From NCBI GenBank assembly GCA_947627575.1, contig CANQWN010000004.1, forward strand, positions 78,445-142,444: DNA of 64,000 nt, written 5' to 3'. The number at the start of each line of letters is the position of its first letter. Position 1 is the stretch's first letter. A program made the translations under genes and the position numbers. The notes beneath the pieces are model-generated. The model was not told where the DNA came from. It did no database searches and saw nothing but the letters and a program-made list of their open reading frames with translations. Source of the stretch: an uncultured Clostridia bacterium (lineage in GTDB: Bacteria; Bacillota; Clostridia; Christensenellales; Borkfalkiaceae). Positions 9,767-19,600 of this stretch are shown here, piece after piece.

Positions 9767-11083
9767 ATGGCTGTTAAAGTTTGTAAATTCGGCGGTACGT
9801 CCATGGCGGACGCAAACGTAATAAACATAGTCAAAAAGATTATCGACGGCGACAGTCAGCGCCGCTACATAGTCGTTTCCGCTCCGGGCAAACGCTATTC
9901 GGGCGACAGCAAAATAACCGATTTGCTTTACGCCTGCCACGGCGAGCTGAATGAAAGCGGCACCTGCAAAAAGACGTTTGCGCTTGTCGCGTCGCGCTTC
10001 ACGGGCATCGCCGCGCAGTTGGGACTGAAAATAGATATAGGCGCCGTCCTCGAACAGACGCGCCGCAGGATAGACGCCGAAAAAAGCGAAGATTTCACCG
10101 CGTCCCGCGGGGAATACCTTTGCGCGCGCATAATAGCCGAAGTGTTGGACGCAAAATTTATAGACGCGGAAGAAGTTATATTTTTCAACGCCGACGGCAC
10201 GCTGGACGGCGACAGGACGTACAAGGCGATATCCGCCGCCGCGGCGGGCTGTTCCCGCGCGGTATTCCCGGGATTTTACGGTTGCGACGTACACGGCAAA
10301 GTAAAAACTTTTTCCCGCGGCGGTTCGGACATAACCGGCTCTGTCGTGGCGCGCGCGGTAAACGCCTCTCTGTACGAAAATTGGACGGACGTTTCGGGCT
10401 TTCTCGCCTGCGACCCCAACCTCGTGGACAGTCCGCGCCGCATCCGCTCGCTTTCCTATAAGGAACTGCGCGAGTTGAGTTATATGGGCGCAAACGTTTT
10501 GCACAGCGAATCGATATTCCCCGTGCGTAAAGCCAATATTCCCATACAGATACGCAACACCTTCCGCCCGCAGGACGAAGGCACGCTTATATTGCCCATT
10601 TCCCGTTATACCCACAGCGGCAACATAGTAACGGGTATAGCGGGCAAAAAAAATTTCACCGTAATTTTCATCGAAAAATCGCTTATGAACAAGGAAGTGG
10701 GCTTTGTAAGGAAGGTTCTCTCCGTACTCGAAAGCGAAAATATTTCGGTTGAACACATTCCATCCGGCATAGACACGATGTCGCTTGTAATTTCGGCGGA
10801 CGCCCTTGTGGGTAAGCTGGAAAGGGTGAAGGAGGGGATAAAGCGCGCCGTGGAACCCGATACCGTCCGCGTGATTGAAAATATCGCGCTTGTGGCAACC
10901 GTCGGGCACGGTATGTCCTCGTCCGTAGGTACTTCCGCAAGACTTTTCGGCGCGATAGCCGCCGCGGATATAAACGTAAAGATGATAGATCAGGGCTCCA
11001 GCGAGCTTAATATAATAATCGGCGTGGATAACGACGATTACGAAAAATGCATAAAAGCTATTTATGCGGAATTTTTCAGATAA
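9767..11083 (+). CDS. Aspartate kinase
   Basis: VCKFGGTSMAD, GGSDITGSVVARA, C-terminal ACT domains with QGSSELNIIIGV. Confidence 0.94.
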   Translation: MAVKVCKFGGTSMADANVINIVKKIIDGDSQRRYIVVSAPGKRYSGDSKITDLLYACHGELNESGTCKKTFALVASRFTGIAAQLGLKIDIGAVLEQTRRRIDAEKSEDFTASRGEYLCARIIAEVLDAKFIDAEEVIFFNADGTLDGDRTYKAISAAAAGCSRAVFPGFYGCDVHGKVKTFSRGGSDITGSVVARAVNASLYENWTDVSGFLACDPNLVDSPRRIRSLSYKELRELSYMGANVLHSESIFPVRKANIPIQIRNTFRPQDEGTLILPISRYTHSGNIVTGIAGKKNFTVIFIEKSLMNKEVGFVRKVLSVLESENISVEHIPSGIDTMSLVISADALVGKLERVKEGIKRAVEPDTVRVIENIALVATVGHGMSSSVGTSARLFGAIAAADINVKMIDQGSSELNIIIGVDNDDYEKCIKAIYAEFFR

Positions 11084-11101
11084 TCAACTTCGGGGGAAAA
11101 T

Positions 11102-11836
11102 ATGAAAGGTATGGTCTTTATGGCGCTTGCCGCCATGACAAAAACCGAAACCGTCACGGTAATCGCGCTTTGCGCATGCATTGCGCTGTTCCTTGCGGTA
11201 GACGTGGTTTTGCTTGTGCTTATCCGTAAACTTAACAAAAACGTGGCGGCGCCGGAAGCGGAACCGCCCGTAGAACTTGTTACGCCGGATATGGAAATAA
11301 AGCGCGTGCAGACGGAAGACGGAATTATGAAAACTTACGATTTTTCGTTTTCCGCCCGCCTCAATCAGGCGGACGAAAGCGCGCAGGTTATTTACGGCAG
11401 ACTAAAAAACGCAATTTTGTCTTACAGAAACGTAAACGACTATATGGCGTGGGAACACGAAACGTTTTCCTACGGGGGCAAGGCATTTGCCAAACTCAGC
11501 ATACAGGAAGGGGTGGTTACGGTTTGCCTTTCCATCCAGCCCGCCGACCCCCGTTTAAGCGGCTTGAACGTGCAAAATGTTTCCCGTTACGAACTGTATG
11601 AATTCGTACCCTCAAAAATAACCGTTCCCACCTTCGCAACGGCGGATAAGGCTCTCGCCTTGATAGCCTCCGTCGCCGCGGAAAGAAAAATCCCTGTGGG
11701 CGCCGCGGCAAACATTGATTACCGCGAAAGCAAAAAAAGCGTAAAATCGCTTGAACTTCTCGGGCTTATCCGCGAATATAACGAAAAGGAAGAGGATAAA
11801 AATACTCCCCCCGACGGGTCAACGCCCTCTACCTGA
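11102..11836 (+). CDS. Single-pass membrane protein of unknown function
   Basis: One N-terminal TM segment; soluble domain with SFSARLNQADESAQVIYGRLKNAILSYRNVNDYMAWEHETFSYGGKAFAKLSI, a pattern recurring in clostridial proteins of unknown function. Confidence 0.75.
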   Translation: MKGMVFMALAAMTKTETVTVIALCACIALFLAVDVVLLVLIRKLNKNVAAPEAEPPVELVTPDMEIKRVQTEDGIMKTYDFSFSARLNQADESAQVIYGRLKNAILSYRNVNDYMAWEHETFSYGGKAFAKLSIQEGVVTVCLSIQPADPRLSGLNVQNVSRYELYEFVPSKITVPTFATADKALALIASVAAERKIPVGAAANIDYRESKKSVKSLELLGLIREYNEKEEDKNTPPDGSTPST

Positions 11837-11852
11837 AACAACAGCGTTAAAA

Positions 11853-11884
11853 CGCCGCCGTTTGTAAACGGCGGCGCTTTTTTT
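11853..11884. terminator. Bidirectional terminator between convergent genes
   Basis: Perfect 11-bp stem CGCCGCCGTTT-gt-AAACGGCGGCG followed by T-rich tract. Confidence 0.85.
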
Positions 11885-13964
11885 ATAATATCTTCAACGC
11901 GCAGGTTTTTTCGATTTTCGCCCCGCGTATATCAAACGCGGCGTATCCCGTGTGGATAAAGGCGTCGCAGTTCAGCGAATATTTGCATTGCCCGTAATAC
12001 GCCTTTGCCGAAATATATAGTTCTGTGCCGTAGTCCGGCTCGGCGCCGTCCGCCGAAAAGGTTATGTTCACCCTTTCAACCTGCGCGTTCAGGTTGTCCG
12101 CGTCGCCGTAAGCAAAATATATGTCGTCGAGTACAAAATTTGCGCGGTAATTTACCGTCGTCCCTTCGTAATCACCCGTCGCATCCTCCGCGCCGTAAAG
12201 GTACACGCAACCGAAATTTTCTCCGTATTCCGTCACGGCGGTAACGTCAACCCCGCCCACCATAATCAAAGCGGAAATTTTCCCCGCGCACTGCTTGTCC
12301 AAAAAGTTTTTCACCCTCGCCGCCGAACATTTCCCGTCGGTAATAACAATGCTTTTGCCTCTGCGGCGTAACACCGTCACCGTTCCGTAACCGTCCCCGC
12401 CGCATACCGCCCGATAGTTGTTAAGCGGCATATATGCGCCGCCCAATGCAGAACTTATCATCACCGCAACGCCTATCGCCGCAATTACAATCCGCTTTTT
12501 TACGGATATGTTCGCTTTGTCCGAAACAACTGCCGCGCAAATTATGTACGCGGCAACGAATATAACCCCGCCAAAGCCTTTAAGCAGCGATTTTTCAAAC
12601 CCGCAGGAAACGAGGAAGGAAAGCAACCCTTCCAGCGGCGCGCACGCGGCTTTTATTATCCATTTTGAAACATACGGAAATATAAGCCCCGCCGCCGTGC
12701 CCGTGAACAGCATTGCGAAACACGCCGAAAGCAAGGGGATGATTATTATGTTCAACAGCAGTCCCGCCCCGCTTATATAGCCGAATACCGTCAACGAAAC
12801 GGGCATCGTTCCCGCTTGTGCAGAAAGCGAAACGGCTACGCTGTCGGCAAGCCGCCGCGGCAATTTATGCAAAGCCTTTCTTATCCTCGCGGACAGGGCG
12901 GCTATCCCCGTCACCGCGCATACCGAAAGCGCAAATCCCGCCGAAAACAGCGATAGCGGGCTTATGAGAAGTATTATTATCACCGCCGCGGCAAGGCTGT
13001 TCAACGAATCCCGCTTGTTTCTCGTCAGCGCCGCCACGCCCGCCGTAAAACACATTATAAGCGCGCGCACGGAAGATAGGGTAAACCCGCACAGCCCCGC
13101 GTAAAGGGTGGCTACCGTAAGGCAAACCGCGGTTTTAACATACCTGTTAAGTTTCAGTTTTTTACATATAAAATTCAAAATCCCGTATACAAGCCCGATA
13201 TGCAACCCCGATACGGCGAAGATATGCGCCACGCCGCCGTTGCGGAAGGTTGTAAGCGTAGTCTGTTCCATCTGCGACGTTTCGCCCGTAAGCATCGCGT
13301 ACGCCACGGTTGCGGTGGAAGGCGAAAGGTTGTCGTAAAGCAGATTTTTAATGTCGGTGCGGAGGGCGGCAAGGGGAGCAAACCTGTGCCGTATTTCCGC
13401 CTCGCCGTTGGTGTGGCAAACGTATTTTATGTTCTCTATCGCCCTGTCGCTTATTTTGCCGTAGGTAAATGCAGAACATTTTTCAAGCGGTGCGGTAAAG
13501 CGTATCGCGTATCCCGCCTTGCACGTCGTTCCGCCTGCAAAGTACGCGCATATTTTTCCTCCCACGCGCTTGCCGTCCGCTTTCGCACTGCTTATTATAA
13601 CGTAATTTCCGCCGTCGTAATCCCCGTATTCCCGTATAACGCCCTCTATGCGGCAGGGGATTTCCGACGGGATATTCTGCCGCGAATATACCTCTGTCTT
13701 TATGCTTCCCGCCAGCGCGCCGACGATAAGGAACAGACACGTAACGGCGATAATTTTTGCAACGCGCGCCTTGCCCGCAATATAAAGCAAAATAAACAGC
13801 GCCGCGCATACGGGCGCGATTGCGGCTATGATTTTTATATCGCGTGTGAAGTAAGCGCAAATACAACCCGCTGTAACGCCTGCGATAAGCGCGGCGGCGC
13901 ACAGCGAGGGTACGCGCACGTTTGCAAACTTCTTCATATTTTCATTATAACATATAAAATGCAA
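11883..13964 (-). CDS. comEC: ComEC/Rec2-family DNA uptake channel protein with divergent C-terminal domain
   Basis: Multi-TM; Competence-domain signature LTGETSQMEQTTLTTFRNGGVAHIFAVSGLHIGLVYG. Confidence 0.88.
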   Translation of the reverse strand: MHFICYNENMKKFANVRVPSLCAAALIAGVTAGCICAYFTRDIKIIAAIAPVCAALFILLYIAGKARVAKIIAVTCLFLIVGALAGSIKTEVYSRQNIPSEIPCRIEGVIREYGDYDGGNYVIISSAKADGKRVGGKICAYFAGGTTCKAGYAIRFTAPLEKCSAFTYGKISDRAIENIKYVCHTNGEAEIRHRFAPLAALRTDIKNLLYDNLSPSTATVAYAMLTGETSQMEQTTLTTFRNGGVAHIFAVSGLHIGLVYGILNFICKKLKLNRYVKTAVCLTVATLYAGLCGFTLSSVRALIMCFTAGVAALTRNKRDSLNSLAAAVIIILLISPLSLFSAGFALSVCAVTGIAALSARIRKALHKLPRRLADSVAVSLSAQAGTMPVSLTVFGYISGAGLLLNIIIIPLLSACFAMLFTGTAAGLIFPYVSKWIIKAACAPLEGLLSFLVSCGFEKSLLKGFGGVIFVAAYIICAAVVSDKANISVKKRIVIAAIGVAVMISSALGGAYMPLNNYRAVCGGDGYGTVTVLRRRGKSIVITDGKCSAARVKNFLDKQCAGKISALIMVGGVDVTAVTEYGENFGCVYLYGAEDATGDYEGTTVNYRANFVLDDIYFAYGDADNLNAQVERVNITFSADGAEPDYGTELYISAKAYYGQCKYSLNCDAFIHTGYAAFDIRGAKIEKTCALKIL

Positions 13965-14017
13965 TATTGCCCCCCCAAATTTGCGCTTTTGTCCACCGTC
14001 GCGGCTTTTGCTTCCGC

Positions 14018-14071
14018 CGCAAATAAAACATAAATATTTTATTTGCGTTTTTCGTGCGGCTGTGTTATAAT
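14018..14071 (+). promoter_or_regulatory. Predicted sigma-A promoter of the helD-like gene overlapped by a perfect 11-bp inverted repeat
   Basis: IR CGCAAATAAAA (14018-14028)/TTTTATTTGCG (14037-14047); -35 TTGCGT 14043-14048, 17-nt spacer, -10 TATAAT 14066-14071. Confidence 0.6.
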
Positions 14072-14092
14072 TTTCAAATAGCGGGTAACTTT

Positions 14093-16465
14093 ATGGCAGA
14101 TCTCGATTTACTGAAAAAAACAATAAATCCCCACAGACAGACCGATAAAAATTTCTTTCTGCAACTTCTAGATTCCGACGCGCAGTTTTCCTACGAAAGC
14201 TCGCGCATTTCGGCGTGCATGCAGTTGCTTAAAATTTTGTATATCAACCGCATAAAAACAAAGATAGTTGCGGCGTTTGAAAAAAAGCGCAGCCTTTCCT
14301 CCGCGGAAGAGCGCACTTCCGAAACCCTCGGCGAAATTTTGCAGTTAAACGCCGAAATTTCCCGCCTGCGGCTTGCCATAGGCAGATACAAGCCCTTTTT
14401 CGAGGAACCCTATTTCGCGCGTATGGACGTCGTGGACGAAAAGGAAGGCTACAACAGTTACTATATAGGCAAGCGCGGGGACGAGGGGCTTGAAATTGTG
14501 GATTGGCGCGCCCCTTTGGCGAGGAAGTATTACCAAAAAAGCCTTACGGGCTTCACCATAAACGATTATACTTACAAACTTATCCTGCGCCGCGCCCTGC
14601 GCACGGGCAACGGCAAATTGCTGGATATGAAAAACGAATATCTCAATCTTTCGGAGTATCTCACCGCGGAAGAGATAGGCGGCAGGGACGAGGCGCTTAT
14701 TTTCGACCCTTTCTTAAAGGAAATTTTAAATTCCCGCAAGGAAAAGAAGGAAATTTGCGACATAATCGAAACCATACAGGAAAAGCAGTATTCCATAATC
14801 ACCTTGCCGGAGCGCGCGCAGTTCGCCGTTCAGGGCGTTGCGGGTAGCGGCAAAACGATGATAATGCTGCACAGGCTTTCATATATCCTCTACAACAACG
14901 AGAGGCTGAAGCCCTCCGACGTGCTTGTAATTACGCCGTCGGATTCCTTCAACTCGTTCATAGACGAACTGTCCGCCGTGCTGGAATTGGAAAAAGTGCG
15001 CACATCCACTTTGGAAAATTATTTTCTCCGCCTGCTTTCAAGCGTGGGGCTGGATATCGGCGCAAGAATCGACCGCTTCGCGCCCGTCCCGGAAGGATAT
15101 TACGACTATATCTATTCGGACAGGTTTGCAACCGACTTAAAGGCGAAAACGGCAAAATTTTTCGACGGGGCGCACGGTATGTTCGCCGCGGAAGAGTGCA
15201 GGCAGACGGTTGCCGCCGTGCTTGAAGCGTTCGGACGTCAGCGCGCCGAATACGAATTTATAAAAAACTGTTCCCTGCGCGTAAGGCGGTGTATCCTCGG
15301 CGAAATCAAGGAAAAGCAGGGCGGCGGACTGTATTACACAAAGCAGATGCGGTATCTGTTCAATTGCGTACAGGACTGCGCGGAATTTCTCGGTCTTTTG
15401 CAAACCGACAAAAGGATGGATACGCAGGCGTATTTTTACAGCCAGCTTATAACATTTTTGCGCGCCGTAAAATTCATAAGGCGTTATTCGGCTAAAATCT
15501 GCAAAACCGCGGCGGACGACCTCGTTAAACTTAAAGCCGACGTCGAAAAGGAAATACAGGAACTTCGCCGTTACAGAACAAATGCGGGCGGCACGGAAAC
15601 CTACACGTATGCGGACAGAATAGCCCGCCGGGAGCAGGTGCTTGAAGAAACCGACGGGGCAATATCCCGCATACTCCGCATTTCGGCGGATTTCGGGATA
15701 GTGTACGATTTCGCCGACGTACTGCGCGGCGAAAGTTTTATTTCCGCTTTGGGCAGATGCGAAAACACGGGCGACGTGGCAAGGCTTTTCTACCGCGAAA
15801 CGGTTAAAAAGGCTAAAATCAAGTACAACGTCGCGGATAAAGCCCTGCTTAAAAGCGACCCGTTCTGCATCTGCCTCATACTCACCACGCTGGGATATAA
15901 ACTTACGCCCCGCTACGGCTTTGTGTTCGTGGACGAGGCGCAGGATATTTCCTCTTCGGAATATTCGGTATTGCGCGCCGTAAACGCGGACGCCGCCTTC
16001 AACGTTTTCGGCGACCTTAAACAGAACATAACCCCGTTCCGCGGCATAAACGGTTGGGAACGCGCGGGCTATCCCGTATACAACCTTAACACCAACTACC
16101 GCAACACGGGCAAGATAGTAAAATTCGTGGCGGATAATCTCGGCATAGATATGACCTGCATAGGCGAGGACGGGGACGAAGTCGCGCGGGTGGATTCGCG
16201 CGGGGCGACGGGCTATCTCGAAGATAAAAAAGGTTTGCGCGCGGTTATCTGCACCGAAAACAATTTCCGCAAGTTCGTCCGCAAAAGTTACAACATAGTG
16301 CGCGAAACGGGCGGCATTTCCAAAACGAAAATCAATTTTATGACGGTTTACGAAAGCAAGGGACTTGAATTTTCCGCGGTGTGCGTTGCAGACGGCGATA
16401 TGTCGCCCAACGAAAAGTACGTGGCGTACACAAGGGCGCTTAAATACCTTGCGGTAATAAGATAA
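14093..16465 (+). CDS. HelD-like UvrD/SF1 family helicase (RNA polymerase recycling type)
   Basis: YIGKRG...IVDWRAPLARKYY, VQGVAGSGKTMIMLHRLSYILY, FVDEAQDIS, NYRNTGKIVKF; start at ATG 14093. Confidence 0.85.
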   Translation: MADLDLLKKTINPHRQTDKNFFLQLLDSDAQFSYESSRISACMQLLKILYINRIKTKIVAAFEKKRSLSSAEERTSETLGEILQLNAEISRLRLAIGRYKPFFEEPYFARMDVVDEKEGYNSYYIGKRGDEGLEIVDWRAPLARKYYQKSLTGFTINDYTYKLILRRALRTGNGKLLDMKNEYLNLSEYLTAEEIGGRDEALIFDPFLKEILNSRKEKKEICDIIETIQEKQYSIITLPERAQFAVQGVAGSGKTMIMLHRLSYILYNNERLKPSDVLVITPSDSFNSFIDELSAVLELEKVRTSTLENYFLRLLSSVGLDIGARIDRFAPVPEGYYDYIYSDRFATDLKAKTAKFFDGAHGMFAAEECRQTVAAVLEAFGRQRAEYEFIKNCSLRVRRCILGEIKEKQGGGLYYTKQMRYLFNCVQDCAEFLGLLQTDKRMDTQAYFYSQLITFLRAVKFIRRYSAKICKTAADDLVKLKADVEKEIQELRRYRTNAGGTETYTYADRIARREQVLEETDGAISRILRISADFGIVYDFADVLRGESFISALGRCENTGDVARLFYRETVKKAKIKYNVADKALLKSDPFCICLILTTLGYKLTPRYGFVFVDEAQDISSSEYSVLRAVNADAAFNVFGDLKQNITPFRGINGWERAGYPVYNLNTNYRNTGKIVKFVADNLGIDMTCIGEDGDEVARVDSRGATGYLEDKKGLRAVICTENNFRKFVRKSYNIVRETGGISKTKINFMTVYESKGLEFSAVCVADGDMSPNEKYVAYTRALKYLAVIR

Positions 16466-16546
16466 TCTTACGTCCCGCCGCCGTTTATCGCGCGCGGGCA
16501 AAGTCAATAATTTCCCGTAACGGGGCGCGCAAATGCCGGACTGCGC

Positions 16547-16575
16547 TTGCAAAAATCTTCGGGAAGTGATATAAT
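16547..16575 (+). promoter_or_regulatory. Predicted sigma-A promoter
   Basis: TTGCAA, 17-nt spacer, TATAAT upstream of the 16601 gene with RBS aggagag. Confidence 0.7.
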
Positions 16576-16600
16576 TCCGGCTGATAGGAGAGTAACTTTT

Positions 16601-19600
16601 ATGCCTGCAAAAAAAGCTGTCGAGGACGTGGAACTCGAAGGCGAACTTTTAAATTATGTGTCCTATGCGACGTATTATTGCCGCCGTCCGCTGTTCACGT
16701 CTTTTAAAATTTGCAACAGGGGCGAAAAGGTTTTGGAAGGGCTTACCGTGGGGCTTTGCGGTTCTACGGAACTTATCTTGCCACGCACCGTTCCCGTACC
16801 AGAAATTTCCCCCGAAAGCAGCGTGTCGCTGTCCGTAGAGGAGGCGCTTAACCCCAAATACCTCGCCGATCTGGCTAAACCGGAAAATTGTACCGTCACC
16901 GTACAGCTTACGGGCGGTTCGGGCGTTATCTGCACGTTGCAGGCGGATTTGCAGGCTTTGCCCATAAATTATTTCGGCGGCGTTCCGGGCGACGCGGAAA
17001 CGCTGGCTTGCTTCGTCCGCCCGCGGCTTGCCGATTGTCAAAAAATATTGGCGGAAGCGGGCTTGCAACTTAAAACGTGGGGATATTCCTCCGAATGGGC
17101 GGGTTACGCCGCAGGCGATAAATCCGCCGTGCGCGGCGCGTTTGCCGCGCTGTTTTCCGCAATCCGCCGTCAGGAAGTTTCTTCCGCCTTGCAGGAAGAC
17201 GTCTTTTCCCCCGTGTCCGTGGGCGACGTTTCCCGCATACTTACCGATAAAAGCGCGTCCCCGCTGGGGATGGCGGCTTTTGCGGCGTCCTGTCTGGAAG
17301 CGGCAAAACTAAACCCCGTAATCCTGTTGGGCAAAAACAAAGCGGGCGTGGGGGTATGGCTGTACGAAAGCTGTTTTTCCTCCGCCGTGCAGGACGATAT
17401 GCAACTTATCGAAAAATACGTTGCGGAGGGCGTAAACAACCTCGCCGTGTTCGACGTGGACGATCTTTTCGCGCACAAAAACGCAAGTTGCGCCACGTCG
17501 GAAGCGCATTTTCTTTCCGCGCTGACCCGCGGCGAATATGAAATATGCATAGACGTAAAGCGTTGCCGCATCGGCGGGCAGTTCCCCATGCCCATAAAGG
17601 TAAAGACGGCGGCAGGTTACGAGCTGTTGGATAACAAACAGTTTTCTTACGACGAAAAACCGGACGAGCTGATAAGATCGCAGGGCTTTGAATACGCCCG
17701 CGCCGCTTCCAAAGATAAAAATTGGCAGCGCAGACTGCTTGACCTTTCGCTTAAAAACAACCTCCTCAATTTCCGCTATACGCGCGATTGTCTGCACATA
17801 GTGTGCGCTTCGGCGGCGGGCTTTACGGCGGATTGCGCCTGTGCCGACAAATTTACGCTTACCCCGTCGGAAAGCGAAAAACTTCCGCCCTTCGGCGGCG
17901 GCGCGCAGATACGCAACCTCGCCGAACTTATATCCATAGAGATGAAGGGCGGGACTATGCGTTGCGCTTCTTCTGCGGAAAACCTTAACGAGGTTACCTC
18001 GTCGCTTATCCGCAAGGCGCGCGCCGCAGAGGAGGAAGCGGGCGCAAAGACCCTCTACCTCGCAGTCGGCTTCCTCGGCTGGAAATACGACGGGGAAAAA
18101 GAGCTTAAATACGCGCCTATAACTTTGCTTCCCGTAGTTTTAAAACGCTTGAAGGGCAAGGGCGCGGCGGTGGAAATTTCGGAAGAATGTGAAGTGAACA
18201 CCACCCTTCTGGAATTTTTGAAACAGGAATTCGACGTGGACCTCCGCGGCATAGAGGACGGCGGGCTTACCCCCGCCGAGGCTTTGGCGGCTTTCCGTTC
18301 CAAAACCGCGGACAGGCGCGGGTGGAAAGTTTTCGAGGACGTATATCTTTCGCACTTCACGTTCGCGCGCTACGCAATGTGGGCGGACGTAAAAAACAAT
18401 ATAAACGAATACAGGCGCAACCCGATAATAGAGGGGTTGCTTACCAACGCCAACACGCTTACGGACAACAAACTTTCGGCGGCGGGAGAGGACGACGCAG
18501 ACCCCTGCGCCGTGCTTACCCCGCTTGCTTGCGACAGCACGCAGTACGCGGCGGTTGCGCAGTCGGCAAAGGGCGCAACGTTCGTGCTTCACGGACCTCC
18601 CGGCACCGGCAAAAGCCAAACTATAACAAACATAATCGCCAACGCCCTCGCTTCGGGCAAGCGGGTGCTGTTCGTGGCTGAAAAGCAGGCGGCGTTGCAG
18701 GTGGTTGAAAAGCGCCTTAAAGACATAGGGCTGGGCGACTTCTGCCTCAATCTCCATTCGGGTAAAGCCGACAAGGCGGAAATAGTGCGCTCTATCGAAA
18801 ACACTCTTTCGCTTTCCGCCGGCGCGGAAGACGATAAGTTCGCCGCGGTGGGGGCAAGGATAGCCGCTTTGCGCTCCGACTTGAAGCAGCCTTCCGCCGC
18901 CCTGCACAAAAAGCGCCGCCTCGGCGTTTCCGTGTACGAGGGCATACTGTATTACCTGCAAAACAAATCCGCGCCCGAACTTATCAATATCGAAAGTTCT
19001 TTCTACGATTCGCTTACCGCCGCCAAATTGGAGGAATACGAGCGTATGCTTTCCGTCGCGCAGGCGGCGGCAAAGGAATGCGGCGGAATTTACCGTTCGC
19101 CTTTTTCGGGCATAAATCTCACTTCCTGCGATAAGGACGTAAAAACTTCCGTCCTCTGCAGTGCGGAAGTGGTTCTGGCGGAATTAAAACATCTCAAAAA
19201 CTATCTCGGGCTGTTCCTCGAAGCGTTCAATCAGAAGATAAGCACGTTCACGGACGTAAAACTTGAAAATCTGATAGGGATAGTCCGCACTTTAAAGTCG
19301 GGCGAACTTGAAAAATTTTTCTGTTGCGACGAGGCGGAATTTTACAAATTTTACAACGCAAATCTCCGTTACGACAGCGAGGTAAAGCATTGGCTTAACA
19401 CTTTCCGCGCCCTCCCCGATATAGAAAAATACGCGGACGATATCGAAAGCGAGCTGGATAAGTGGGGCGAAAATCACCGTTCGTCCAAAATTCTGCTCGC
19501 CGTGATAAAGCGCATAAACCGCCTTGCCCCCGCGCCGCTTAAAGAAAGCGAGGAGGCGGAATGGATAAAGCGCGCCTACGAAATTGAAAAAGCCCGCGCA

